64,000 nt of DNA from Streptomyces katrae. GTDB taxonomy: Bacteria > Actinomycetota > Actinomycetes > Streptomycetales > Streptomycetaceae. Positions within the stretch are counted from its first letter, which is position 1. Every line of letters begins with the position of its first letter. The notes beneath the pieces were generated by a model that was not told the origin of the DNA, ran no database searches, and was given only the letters and a program-made list of their open reading frames with translations. Shown piece by piece: positions 49,914 through 57,996 of the stretch. The DNA lies in NCBI RefSeq assembly GCF_000717655.1, contig NZ_JNZY01000011.1, positions 124,001 to 188,000 on the forward strand, in the 5' to 3' direction. The position numbers and the translations under genes are program-made.

Positions 49914-51026
49914 CTAAGGAGACGGGAGTTCGGCGAAGTCCGCCACCAGGGCGTGGTGGTGGCCCGGAGTCCCCAGGGCCAGCGAATCGGCCTTGGCGCG
50001 CTTCAGGTACAGGTGCGCCGGGTGCTCCCAGGTCATGCCGATCCCGCCGTGCAGCTGTACGCACTCCTCGGCCGCGCGGACCGCGACCCCGGAGCAGTAC
50101 GCCTGGGCGACCGCCACCGTGAGCGGGGCGTCGGGGGCCCCGGTGGCCAGCGCGTCCGCGGCGGCGCGGGCAGCCGCCCGGGCCGACGCGACATCCAGCC
50201 AGAGCTGCGCCAGACGGTGCTTCAGCGCCTGGAAGGAGCCGACCGGCCGGTTGAACTGGTGGCGGCCGCGCACGTGCCGCACCGTCTCCGTCAGGCACCA
50301 TTCCGCGAGCCCGACCTGCTCGGAGGCCAGGAGTCCGGCACCCGACAGCAGTGCTCCGGCGATCGCCGCGCGGGCCGTCGCCGGGTCCGCGAGGCGGGTC
50401 CCCGCGGCCCCCTCCAGCGTCACCGTGGCGAGCGGGCGGGTCAGGTCCAGCGGGACGAGCGGGCTCAGCGCGGCCTCCGCGGCCGGGACCGCGTACAGCC
50501 CCGTGTCCGCGAGGACCAGCAGCACATCGGCGGCCACCGCGTCCGCCACCGAGCCGACGGTGCCCGTCAAGGCCCCGCCCCCGGTGTCCCGTACGGCGCC
50601 CGGCAGTGGCGCGCCCGGGGCCTGCGTCAGCGGAAGCGCCGGTGCGCACACCTGCCGGCCCGCGGCCAACTCGGCCAGCAGGTGCGCCACTTCCGGCGCC
50701 TCGCAGCCGAGCCCGAGCAGGATCTCCGTCGCCAGTACTGCGCTCGTCAGGTACGGCACCGGCGCCACGGCCCGCCCCAGCTCCTCCAGGACCACGGCCG
50801 CCTCCCGGTGGCCGGCGCCCTGGCCGCCGAGCTTCTCCGGTACGAGCAGCCCGGCGGTGCCGATCTCCGTGGCGAGCGTGTGCCACAGTTCCGGGTCGTG
50901 CGGCCGGCCGGTCTCCGCCCGGACGAGCACCTCCGCCGGTGCGCACCGGTCGGCGAGCAGTGCCCGTACGGCGGACCTGAGCTCTTCCTCCGTCTCGGAG
51001 TACAGCAGGTCGAAGGCATCGCTCAT
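49914..51026 (-). CDS. Acyl-CoA dehydrogenase (second of a tandem pair)
   Basis: A 370-residue flavin dehydrogenase of the ACAD fold. Recognisable stretches are KLGGQGAGHREAAVVLEELGRAV, GRHQFNRPVGSFQALKHRLAQLW and ECVQLHGGIGMTWEHPAHLYLKRA. The middle domain is divergent and Ala-rich. It overlaps the preceding ACAD gene by four bases. Paired, heteromeric ACADs of this shape act on bulky substrates such as steroid side chains or branched acyl-CoAs in actinobacteria, which makes a heteromer here plausible. Confidence 0.9.
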   Translation of the reverse strand: MSDAFDLLYSETEEELRSAVRALLADRCAPAEVLVRAETGRPHDPELWHTLATEIGTAGLLVPEKLGGQGAGHREAAVVLEELGRAVAPVPYLTSAVLATEILLGLGCEAPEVAHLLAELAAGRQVCAPALPLTQAPGAPLPGAVRDTGGGALTGTVGSVADAVAADVLLVLADTGLYAVPAAEAALSPLVPLDLTRPLATVTLEGAAGTRLADPATARAAIAGALLSGAGLLASEQVGLAEWCLTETVRHVRGRHQFNRPVGSFQALKHRLAQLWLDVASARAAARAAADALATGAPDAPLTVAVAQAYCSGVAVRAAEECVQLHGGIGMTWEHPAHLYLKRAKADSLALGTPGHHHALVADFAELPSP

Positions 51027-52216
51027 CGGGCCAGGTCCTTCCAGGCGAGGTCCTTGTCGTCGCGCGGCTCGGGGGGCAGGCCGAGGACGCGTTCGGCGAC
51101 GATGTTGAGGAGGATTTCGCTGGTGCCGCCCTCGATGCTGTTGCCCTTGGCGCGCAGGTAGCGGTAGCCGGCGTCGCGGCCGGTGAAGTCGACGAGCTCG
51201 GGCCGTCGCATCGTCCAGTCCTCGTACAGCAGGCCCTCCTCGCCGAGGAGTTCCACCTCCAGGCCGCTGATCTCCTGGTTGAGGCGGGCGAAGGTGAGCT
51301 TCATGCCGGACCCCTCGGGGCCGGGCTGTCCGGCGGCGAGCTGCTGGCGCAGCCGCTCGGCGGTGAGCCGGGCCACCTCGGCCTGGACCCAGAGCTGGAG
51401 CAGCCGCTGGTGCAGTGCGTGGGTACGGAGGGCGGGCCGCTCGCGCCAGGCCGCGGCGACGGGCGCGATCATGCCGCCCTCGCGCGGGATCCGCATGCCG
51501 CCGATGGAGACGCGCTCGTTCATCAGGGTGGTGCGGGCGACCGCCCAGCCCTGGCCGACGGCGCCGAGCCGGTGGCTGTCGGGGATGCGGACGCCGGTCA
51601 GGAAGACCTCGTTGAACTCGGCCTCGCCGGTGATCTGGCGCAGCGGCCGGACCTCGACGCCGGGGGCGTGCATGTCGCACAGGAAGTAGGTGATGCCCTG
51701 GTGCTTGGGCAGCGCGGGATCGGTGCGGGCGATCAGGATGGCCCAGCGGGCGGTGTGGGCGCTGGAGGTCCACACCTTCTGTCCGTCGACGATCCAGTCG
51801 CCGGAGCCGCTCTCGCGGACCGCGCGGGTGCCGAGCGCAGCGAGGTCGGAGCCGGCGCCGGGCTCGCTGAAGAGCTGGCACCAGACCTCCTCGCCGACCC
51901 ACAGGGGGCGCAGGAAGCGCTGCTTCTGCTCGTCGGTGCCGTACGCGAGGATCGTGGGGGCGGCCATGCCGAGGCCGATGCCGATCCGGCGCGGGTCGTT
52001 GTCGGGGGCGCCGGCCGCCGCGAGTTCGGCGTCGACGGCGGCCTGGAGGGAGCGGGGCGCACCGAGTCCGCCGAGGCCCTCGGGGTAGTGCACCCAGGCG
52101 AGTCCGGCGTCGAAGCGGGCCCGCAGGAAGTCGGTGCGGTCGGTGTCGGCGGGCGGGTGCGCGGCGAGCAGGCCCCGGACGCGCGTCAGCAGGTGGTCGG
52201 CGGTGATCTCGGTCAT
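51023..52216 (-). CDS. Acyl-CoA dehydrogenase (first of a tandem pair)
   Basis: A 397-residue ACAD. FAD contacts are in WCQLFSEPGAGSDLA and VWTSSAHTARWAIL; the C-terminal domain has LRAKGNSIEGGTSEILLNIVAERVLGLP. It oxidises acyl-CoA to enoyl-CoA. It starts in an ATGA overlap with the quinone oxidoreductase stop and ends in one with the next ACAD, so the three genes form one coupled operon. Confidence 0.93.
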   Translation of the reverse strand: MTEITADHLLTRVRGLLAAHPPADTDRTDFLRARFDAGLAWVHYPEGLGGLGAPRSLQAAVDAELAAAGAPDNDPRRIGIGLGMAAPTILAYGTDEQKQRFLRPLWVGEEVWCQLFSEPGAGSDLAALGTRAVRESGSGDWIVDGQKVWTSSAHTARWAILIARTDPALPKHQGITYFLCDMHAPGVEVRPLRQITGEAEFNEVFLTGVRIPDSHRLGAVGQGWAVARTTLMNERVSIGGMRIPREGGMIAPVAAAWRERPALRTHALHQRLLQLWVQAEVARLTAERLRQQLAAGQPGPEGSGMKLTFARLNQEISGLEVELLGEEGLLYEDWTMRRPELVDFTGRDAGYRYLRAKGNSIEGGTSEILLNIVAERVLGLPPEPRDDKDLAWKDLAR

Positions 52217-53190
52217 CGGGCCACACCCGGCTGCCGGGGCATGGCCAGGACGACCCGGCCGGTGGTGGCGCCGTCGGCGAGGCGCTGCACGGCATCGGCC
52301 ACGGCGGGGAGTGCGACGACTTCGCTGATCAGGGGCTTGATGGCGCCTTCGGCGGCGAGGCGGGTGAGTTCGGTGTGGCAGGCGAGGATCGCGGACGGGT
52401 CCTTGGCCGCGTAGAGGCCCCAGTGGAGGCCGAGGATCGAGTAGTTCTTGACGAGGGCGTGGTTCAGGGCGGGGGCGGGGATGTTGCCGCTCGCGAAGCC
52501 GACGACGACGATCCGGCCCTCGAAGGCCACGCACTTGGCGGAGGCGGTGTACGAGTCGCCGCCCACGGGGTCGTAGACCACGTCGGCTCCGCGCCCGCCG
52601 GTGAACTCCTTCACCCGGGAGACGACGTCCTCGGTCGTACGGTCGATCACCAGGTCGCAGCCGAGTTCCTCGGCGGTACGCGCCTTGGCCTTGCCCCCGA
52701 CGACCCCGATGACGGTGGCCCCGGCGGCCTTGCCGAGCTGGACCGCGGCGCTGCCGACCCCGCCGGCGGCGGCGTGCACGAGCAGGGTCTCGCCGGCTTG
52801 GAGGCGGGCCCGTCGGTGCAGGCCGAACCAGCCGGTCTGGTAGCCGATGTGCAGGGCCGCGGCCTCGGCGTCGCCCAGGCTCTCCGGGGCCGGGAGCAGG
52901 TTCCGTTCGGACGCGATCACGTACTCGGCGAAGCCGCCGTGCGGCAGGCTCGGGGTGGCGATGACGCGGCGGCCGTCGTCGGTGAGGCCGCAGATCTCGA
53001 CGCCGGGGGTGAAGGGCAGCGGCGGGCGGATCTGGTACTGGCCGCGGACGAGCAGCGCGTCGGGGAAGTTGAGGTTCGCCGCGAGGACCTGCAGTCGCAC
53101 CTCGCCCTCGCCGGGGACCGGTTCGGGAATCTCCTCGAGGCGCAGGGCCTCTCGGGGTTCGCCGGGGGTATGTACTCGCCATGCCTGCAT
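52213..53190 (-). CDS. NADPH:quinone oxidoreductase / zinc-independent alcohol dehydrogenase family
   Basis: A 325-residue MDR-superfamily reductase without structural zinc cysteines. The NADPH motif is AAAGGVGSAAVQLGKAAGATVIG (AAGGVG). FTPGVEICG and YDPVGGD are further family signatures. It may reduce an enone or quinone formed in the same acyl-CoA pathway. It is the first gene of the operon; a palindromic operator candidate lies 48-59 bp before its ATG. Confidence 0.92.
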   Translation of the reverse strand: MQAWRVHTPGEPREALRLEEIPEPVPGEGEVRLQVLAANLNFPDALLVRGQYQIRPPLPFTPGVEICGLTDDGRRVIATPSLPHGGFAEYVIASERNLLPAPESLGDAEAAALHIGYQTGWFGLHRRARLQAGETLLVHAAAGGVGSAAVQLGKAAGATVIGVVGGKAKARTAEELGCDLVIDRTTEDVVSRVKEFTGGRGADVVYDPVGGDSYTASAKCVAFEGRIVVVGFASGNIPAPALNHALVKNYSILGLHWGLYAAKDPSAILACHTELTRLAAEGAIKPLISEVVALPAVADAVQRLADGATTGRVVLAMPRQPGVAR

Positions 53191-53237
53191 CCGGGGCCTC
53201 CAGCCGCCGTCGAGGAACCACGCTCCGCGGGCATACT

Positions 53238-53249
53238 AAGCGGTCGCTT
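53238..53249. promoter_or_regulatory. Palindrome AAGCG-GT-CGCTT before the acyl-CoA operon
   Basis: A perfect palindrome with TAGTAT, a likely -10, overlapping its promoter-proximal edge on the minus strand. TetR repressors of fatty-acid genes in actinobacteria commonly bind sites of this form. No regulator gene is adjacent. Confidence 0.55.
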
Positions 53250-53385
53250 GCCCGTCTGGGAACCGCCGGTGGAGCGGATTCGGGGCGGGACCGAAACACC
53301 ACGCGTCAATCCGGCCACTTCCGCCCCCGGTCGGGCAACATGTGGCGTGCACTCGTCACGAATTGAGTCCAGGGGGGACCACCGC

Positions 53386-54528
53386 ATGAGAAGAAGCATG
53401 TCCGCGGCCGCTGCCGCCGTCGTTCTGGCCGGTCTGATCACGGCGGCCGCCCCGGCCGCGGCGGCCGGCGCCGCGTGCACGCCGGACGTCCTGCGGCTGC
53501 CGGCCCTCGCGGAGGGCCCCTCGCCGGCCCACGGGTCCGTACGGGCCTTCGGGGCCGGCGGCCTGGTGGCCGGCGAAAGCGTAGGACTGCCCGCGTACTG
53601 GACGGCCGACCACGCGGTGCACGCCGTCCCGCTGCCCGAGGGCTTCGTGTCCGGCCAGGTCCTGGCGGTGAACGCCAAGGGCCTGATGGTCGGCACCCTC
53701 CGTCGCGCAGGCGACTTCGAGACCCCGTACGGGTTCACGTACCAGAAGGGTGCGGCGGCGGTCCGGCTGATCGGCGGCGGAAGCACTTCGAGCACGGTGA
53801 CGGACGTCAACGACTCGGGCCGCTCCGTCGGCGTGGAGGGCGGCGTCGCCAAGGAATGGCTGAACGGTGCCGTGGTGCGCGAGCTGCCCGTGCCCGCGGA
53901 CGCCCACCCGAGCACCAGGATCGTCTCGGTGAGCGGGATCAACGCGCGCGGGGACGTCGTCGGCACGGCGCAGACGTCCTACGAGGAGGACGACCAGCTC
54001 AGGGGGAAGACCTTCCCGGTCGTCTGGCCCGCCGGGGGCGGGTACCCGCCGTACAGCCTGCAGGTGTGGACCGAGGACGACCGGACGGTCCGGACGGCCG
54101 CGGCCGGCATCGACGACCGCGGCCGGGTCGTCGGCCACGAGGACCGCAGCTACCGCGACTGGCAGGAGCGCAAGCCGGCCGTCTGGAAGAAGCCCTACGA
54201 CGCCCTGCCGAACGACCCCGGCCGGGTCAAGGGCTACGACCACGTGACCCTCGACGGGCTCAGCCCGGCCACGAACGTGGCCGTCGGTTCGGCCGTCACC
54301 TTCGTCGACGGATACCCCAACTTCCTCCGAGCCGCGTACTGGCCGGGCACGGGAGCCCCTCTGGCCCTCCCCCACCCCGCGGGCACCGGCCCGGACTCGC
54401 GCAGCTCTGCGTACGCGGCCTCGGACGACGACCGGGTGGGCGGCACGTTCTACGACTGGGAGACGATGAAGGGCAGCGCCGTGATCTGGACCTGTGCGAG
54501 CAGGCAGGCGTACGCGCCGCAGAGTTGA
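53386..54528 (+). CDS. Secreted repeat protein with HAF-like propeller repeats
   Basis: A 380-residue exported protein. A Sec signal ends at AAAAGA. The body repeats a pattern of the type (I/V)N..G..VG, seen in LAVNAKGLMVGT, VTDVNDSGRSVGV, VSGINARGDVVGT and AAGIDDRGRVVGH, as in extracellular HAF/propeller repeats. No catalytic residues are evident; a binding role is likely. AGGGGGG supports the ATG at 53386. Confidence 0.8.
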   Translation: MRRSMSAAAAAVVLAGLITAAAPAAAAGAACTPDVLRLPALAEGPSPAHGSVRAFGAGGLVAGESVGLPAYWTADHAVHAVPLPEGFVSGQVLAVNAKGLMVGTLRRAGDFETPYGFTYQKGAAAVRLIGGGSTSSTVTDVNDSGRSVGVEGGVAKEWLNGAVVRELPVPADAHPSTRIVSVSGINARGDVVGTAQTSYEEDDQLRGKTFPVVWPAGGGYPPYSLQVWTEDDRTVRTAAAGIDDRGRVVGHEDRSYRDWQERKPAVWKKPYDALPNDPGRVKGYDHVTLDGLSPATNVAVGSAVTFVDGYPNFLRAAYWPGTGAPLALPHPAGTGPDSRSSAYAASDDDRVGGTFYDWETMKGSAVIWTCASRQAYAPQS

Positions 54529-54578
54529 CCCCGTCGCGGGCATGGTGATCTCGGCGCCCGCGCGCTATCGATGCCCCC

Positions 54579-55478
54579 ATGACGGACGAGACCCCGCGCG
54601 GGCTGCCCGCGCCCCCGCCGCTCGGCACGGCCGCCCTGCCCCCCGGAACGTACGGGGGGCGGGGGGTCCTCGTGACCGGCGGCGGGACCGGGCTGGGCAA
54701 GGCCATCGCCGCCGAGTTCGCACGGCTCGGCGCGGACCTGGTGATCGCGGGCCGGCGTGCCGAGCAGCTGAAGGCGGCGCAGGAGGAACTGGCGGCCGTT
54801 CCCGGCGCGGGCCGGGTGACGGCCGCCGTCTGCGACATCCGGGACCCGGAACGGATCGCCGAGGTCTTCGACGCGGCGGAGGCGGCCCTCGGCCTGCCGG
54901 ACGTCCTGGTCAACAACGCCGCCGCCAATTTCCCCTCCCCGGCGGAGGAGCTGTCCCCGGGCGCCTGGCGGGCGGTCGTCGACATCACCCTGACCGGCAC
55001 CTGGTTCATGACCCGCGAGTTCGGCCGCCGCCACCTCGCCGCCGCGACAGCCGGCTCCATCGTCAACATCGGCGCCTCGTACGCCTGGACCGGCGGACCG
55101 GGCTTCGCCCACAGCGCGGCCGCAAAGGCGGGGGTCAAGAACCTGGTGGAGACGCTCGCCGTCGAGTGGGGCCCGTACGGCATCCAGGTCAACGGGCTGG
55201 TCCCCGGCCTGTTCCCGCACGCCGACATGACCGAGGACATACGCGACGGCCTGGAACGCGCCGCGCCCGACGACCACGGCTCCCGTCAGCCCGCCCTGCG
55301 CGTCGGCGCTCCGCGCGAACTCGGCTGGGCCGCCACCTTCCTGGCCTCCCCCTTCGCCCGGTTCATCACCGGCCACACGCTGGTGGTCGACGGCGCGAAC
55401 TGGCAGCGCCGCGCCCTGGTCAACCCCGAGGTGGTCCCGGTCCGCACCCAGCTGGGCCGCGGCCCGTTCACCCCCTGA
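54579..55478 (+). CDS. Short-chain dehydrogenase/reductase, 2,4-dienoyl-CoA reductase-like
   Basis: A 299-residue SDR. The cofactor motif is VLVTGGGTGLGKAIA, with VNNAAANFPSP and the catalytic Ser in NIGASYAW. The usual YxxxK is replaced by SAAAK (GFAHSAAAKAGVKN), as in dienoyl-CoA reductase branches that lack the Tyr. An N-terminal lead of about 28 residues is Pro-rich. Neighbouring acyl-CoA genes support an acyl-CoA substrate (inference). Confidence 0.86.
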   Translation: MTDETPRGLPAPPPLGTAALPPGTYGGRGVLVTGGGTGLGKAIAAEFARLGADLVIAGRRAEQLKAAQEELAAVPGAGRVTAAVCDIRDPERIAEVFDAAEAALGLPDVLVNNAAANFPSPAEELSPGAWRAVVDITLTGTWFMTREFGRRHLAAATAGSIVNIGASYAWTGGPGFAHSAAAKAGVKNLVETLAVEWGPYGIQVNGLVPGLFPHADMTEDIRDGLERAAPDDHGSRQPALRVGAPRELGWAATFLASPFARFITGHTLVVDGANWQRRALVNPEVVPVRTQLGRGPFTP

Positions 55479-55514
55479 GCGGTGGTTGTCAGTGGCTGCT
55501 GCGAGGATCCCTCC

Positions 55515-56312
55515 ATGTCTCTCGCCGATCTGACCTTTGCCTACTGGCGTACGCTCGGCCAGGCCGCCGCCGGGCGCATCGCCCAGGAGGCCGCCGCGCA
55601 GGCGGGCGGCCGGGTGGTGCTGCTCGACACCGTCGAACATCTGGGCGGGCCCCTGCACCGCGTACGCATCGAGCGCGAGGGGCGGGAGTTCGCCCTCATA
55701 CCCGGCGGAGCGGTGCGGCTCGGGTTCGATCTCGACGCCTGGGTGCCGACGCCCGCGCAGGCCGCCGACTACGAGGAGAGCCGGGCGGAGGGGTACGGGT
55801 ACGAGCTCGAACTGAAGGACTATCTCGCCGAGGTGCTCAGCCCGGTCCGTACCGCGACACTGGCCACCGTGCTCATGGCCGTGGAGGACGAGGCCCTGAC
55901 CGAGTGCCCGGCCGGGACGCCGGCGGCGCTCGCGGTGCGCGGGCTGCGGATGCCGAGCGCCGACGAGTGGGAGCATGCGTGCGGGGCCGGGGCCGGCACC
56001 CTGTTCCGGTGGGGGAACGAGTGCCCCCTGGACGAGCCGTCCTACGGTGGCGGCGGCCTGCGGCACGAACCCAACGCCTTCGGGCTGCACATCGCGTACG
56101 ACAGCTACGGCACGGAGCTGAGCACCGACCCGGCCGCGGCACACGGCGGTGACGGCGGCGAGGCCGTCTGCGGCGGATACGGCGACCTGCTCGCGTGGCT
56201 GCCACTGGCCACCGCCAACCGCAACCCGTCCATGGCCGAGTTCGCGTACGGACCGGACGGCGAGGGCATGTGCGGGGACTTCTCGACCCGGCCCGTGTTC
56301 AGCCTCCGCTGA
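55515..56312 (+). CDS. Formylglycine-generating-enzyme-like (SUMF1/EgtB C-terminal) domain protein
   Basis: A 265-residue protein. Residues about 140-180 carry the FGE-sulfatase signature LRMPSADEWEHACGAGAGTLFRWG, followed by PNAFGLHIAYDSYGTELS. The N-terminal 130 residues are unlike other families seen here. It lacks the terminal RGGSW motif and a recognisable DinB-like domain, so neither formylglycine formation nor ergothioneine synthesis can be claimed. Confidence 0.72.
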   Translation: MSLADLTFAYWRTLGQAAAGRIAQEAAAQAGGRVVLLDTVEHLGGPLHRVRIEREGREFALIPGGAVRLGFDLDAWVPTPAQAADYEESRAEGYGYELELKDYLAEVLSPVRTATLATVLMAVEDEALTECPAGTPAALAVRGLRMPSADEWEHACGAGAGTLFRWGNECPLDEPSYGGGGLRHEPNAFGLHIAYDSYGTELSTDPAAAHGGDGGEAVCGGYGDLLAWLPLATANRNPSMAEFAYGPDGEGMCGDFSTRPVFSLR

Positions 56313-57132
56313 AGTGCGGCGGGCGGCGGGCCGCCTTGGCGGTGTACCCCTCGCGGCAGTCCTCGGAGGTGAGGGTGAGGGCCGCGGTCATCGCCACGCG
56401 GTCGAGCGCCGGGGCCAGGGCGGCGTCCGCGTAGGCGTCGATCGCGCGCTTGATGCCCTGGACGGCGAGGGGGGCGTTGGCCGCGATCTCGGCCGCGAGT
56501 GCACGGGCCGCGGCGTCCAGCTCGGCCGGGGGGACGAGCAGTTGGACCAGGTTCAGGCGGTGCGCCGTCGCGGCGTCGATGCGGCGGCCGGTCAGCGCCA
56601 GGAACTTGGCCCAGCCGGCGCCCGTCTCGCGGGCGATCCTCAGGTCACCGCCCGCGTCCACCGCCACGCCGAGCTGCGCCTCCGGCAGGGCGAAGACGGC
56701 GTCCTCGGCGGCGATGCGGAGGTCGGCCATCAGGGCCAGTTCGAAGCCGAAGCCGAGGCAGTAGCCCTGCACGGCGGCCACCACCGGCTGCGGGAGCCGC
56801 GAGAGCACGGCGAAGCGCTCGTGGACCCAGCGGATGCCCTCGTAGTAGTTGCGGGTCCGCTCGGCGGCCGTCGCCCCCGCGATGTCGCCGCCGGGGGCGG
56901 TCACGTCGATGCCCGCGCAGAACGCCCGGCCCTCGGCGCGCAGCAGGACCACCCGTACGGCCGGGTCGAAGCGGATCCGGTCCGCGAGGAGGCCCAGCTG
57001 GCGGGTGGCCTCCCAGCTCCAGCCGTTGAGCCGGTCGGGGCGGCAGAGGGTGAGGACCGCGATCCCGTCCGCGACCTCCAGACGGATGCGTTCCTCACCC
57101 TCCGCGATGTCGTTGCCGATGGTGTCGATCAC
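56299..57132 (-). CDS. Enoyl-CoA hydratase/isomerase family protein
   Basis: A 277-residue crotonase-fold enzyme. The oxyanion-hole segment is GRAFCAGIDVTAPGGD and the active-site region QPVVAAVQGYCLGFGFELALMADLRIAAEDAVFALPE, where the second Glu of the hydratase pair lies. It hydrates enoyl-CoA or isomerises double bonds. It converges with the FGE-like gene with a 14-bp overlap. A TetR-type palindrome lies upstream. Confidence 0.93.
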   Translation of the reverse strand: MIDTIGNDIAEGEERIRLEVADGIAVLTLCRPDRLNGWSWEATRQLGLLADRIRFDPAVRVVLLRAEGRAFCAGIDVTAPGGDIAGATAAERTRNYYEGIRWVHERFAVLSRLPQPVVAAVQGYCLGFGFELALMADLRIAAEDAVFALPEAQLGVAVDAGGDLRIARETGAGWAKFLALTGRRIDAATAHRLNLVQLLVPPAELDAAARALAAEIAANAPLAVQGIKRAIDAYADAALAPALDRVAMTAALTLTSEDCREGYTAKAARRPPHFSGG

Positions 57133-57157
57133 CGAGCCGGCCCGCCCCCCTGACGAG

Positions 57158-57176
57158 AACTGATGAGCCGTCAGTT
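57158..57176. promoter_or_regulatory. Inverted repeat AACTGA-N7-TCAGTT before the hydratase gene
   Basis: Perfect 6-bp arms (57158-57163, 57171-57176), 26 bp upstream of the hydratase start. The form fits a TetR-family operator. The interval also bounds the PIG-L gene end. Confidence 0.5.
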
Positions 57177-57189
57177 TAGGGGCGTGGGC

Positions 57190-57954
57190 TCAGCGCGAGA
57201 AGACCTCGAACGTCACCGCCGGGCGGCCGCCGAAGCGCACCGACGCCTGCTGGGCGAAGCCGGTGAGGAAGTTACGGCAGTACTCCTCCGGGTCCTGGTC
57301 GGTGAGCACCTCGATGTACGCCTTGTGCTCCATCAGCGACTTGATCGAGCGCTCCAGGCCGGGCCCCGCGTCCGCCGCGTGTGTCGGCGTCGAGGACCCG
57401 GCGACCGCGACCCAGCGCACCCCGTTCCAGGGCTCCAGGCCCTGCTCGGAGAGGAGCTCGGGGAAGATCCACCGGTTGCCGGCGTCGGCGGCGGCGTCCA
57501 GGGTGGCCCGGCCGACGGCCTTGTGGTCGGGGGTGTTCCAGTAGCCCCCGCCGCCCTGGCGGCCCCAGGTGTCGCGGTGGTTGAGGGTGATGAGCAGTTC
57601 GGGGCGGTGCCGGCGGATGGCGGCCGCGATGTCCCGGCGCAGGTCGAGGCCGTACTCGACGATGCCGTCGCGGTAGTCGAGGAACTCGACGGTGGAGACC
57701 CCGACGACGGCGGCGCTCGCGCGCTGCTCGGCCTCGCGCAGAGGGGCGCACTCCTCGGGCGGGATCGTGTCGATGCCGGCCTCGCCGCGCGTGGCCAGGA
57801 GGTAGACGACCTCGCGGCCGCCGTCCGTCCAGTCGGCGATCGCCGCGGCGCCGCCGTACTCCAGATCGTCGGGGTGGGCGACCACCGCGAGGGCGCGCTG
57901 CCAGTCGGTGGGCATGGGCTCCAGGGGCGCGGGCTGATCCAGTTGTTCGGTCAT
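57190..57954 (-). CDS. PIG-L family zinc deacetylase
   Basis: A 254-residue LmbE-like hydrolase. The zinc and catalytic motif AHPDDLEYGG lies near residue 30, with the third ligand in TPDHKAVGRA. Length fits bacterial members that deacetylate N-acetylglucosamine conjugates, such as mycothiol-related compounds. Its precise substrate is not shown. The ATG at 57954 is chosen over an ATG three codons upstream because the conserved core starts soon after. Confidence 0.9.
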   Translation of the reverse strand: MTEQLDQPAPLEPMPTDWQRALAVVAHPDDLEYGGAAAIADWTDGGREVVYLLATRGEAGIDTIPPEECAPLREAEQRASAAVVGVSTVEFLDYRDGIVEYGLDLRRDIAAAIRRHRPELLITLNHRDTWGRQGGGGYWNTPDHKAVGRATLDAAADAGNRWIFPELLSEQGLEPWNGVRWVAVAGSSTPTHAADAGPGLERSIKSLMEHKAYIEVLTDQDPEEYCRNFLTGFAQQASVRFGGRPAVTFEVFSR

Positions 57955-57996
57955 GCGTCGCACAATAGACGCACCCCGCGCGCCGGAAGCGGCGTT

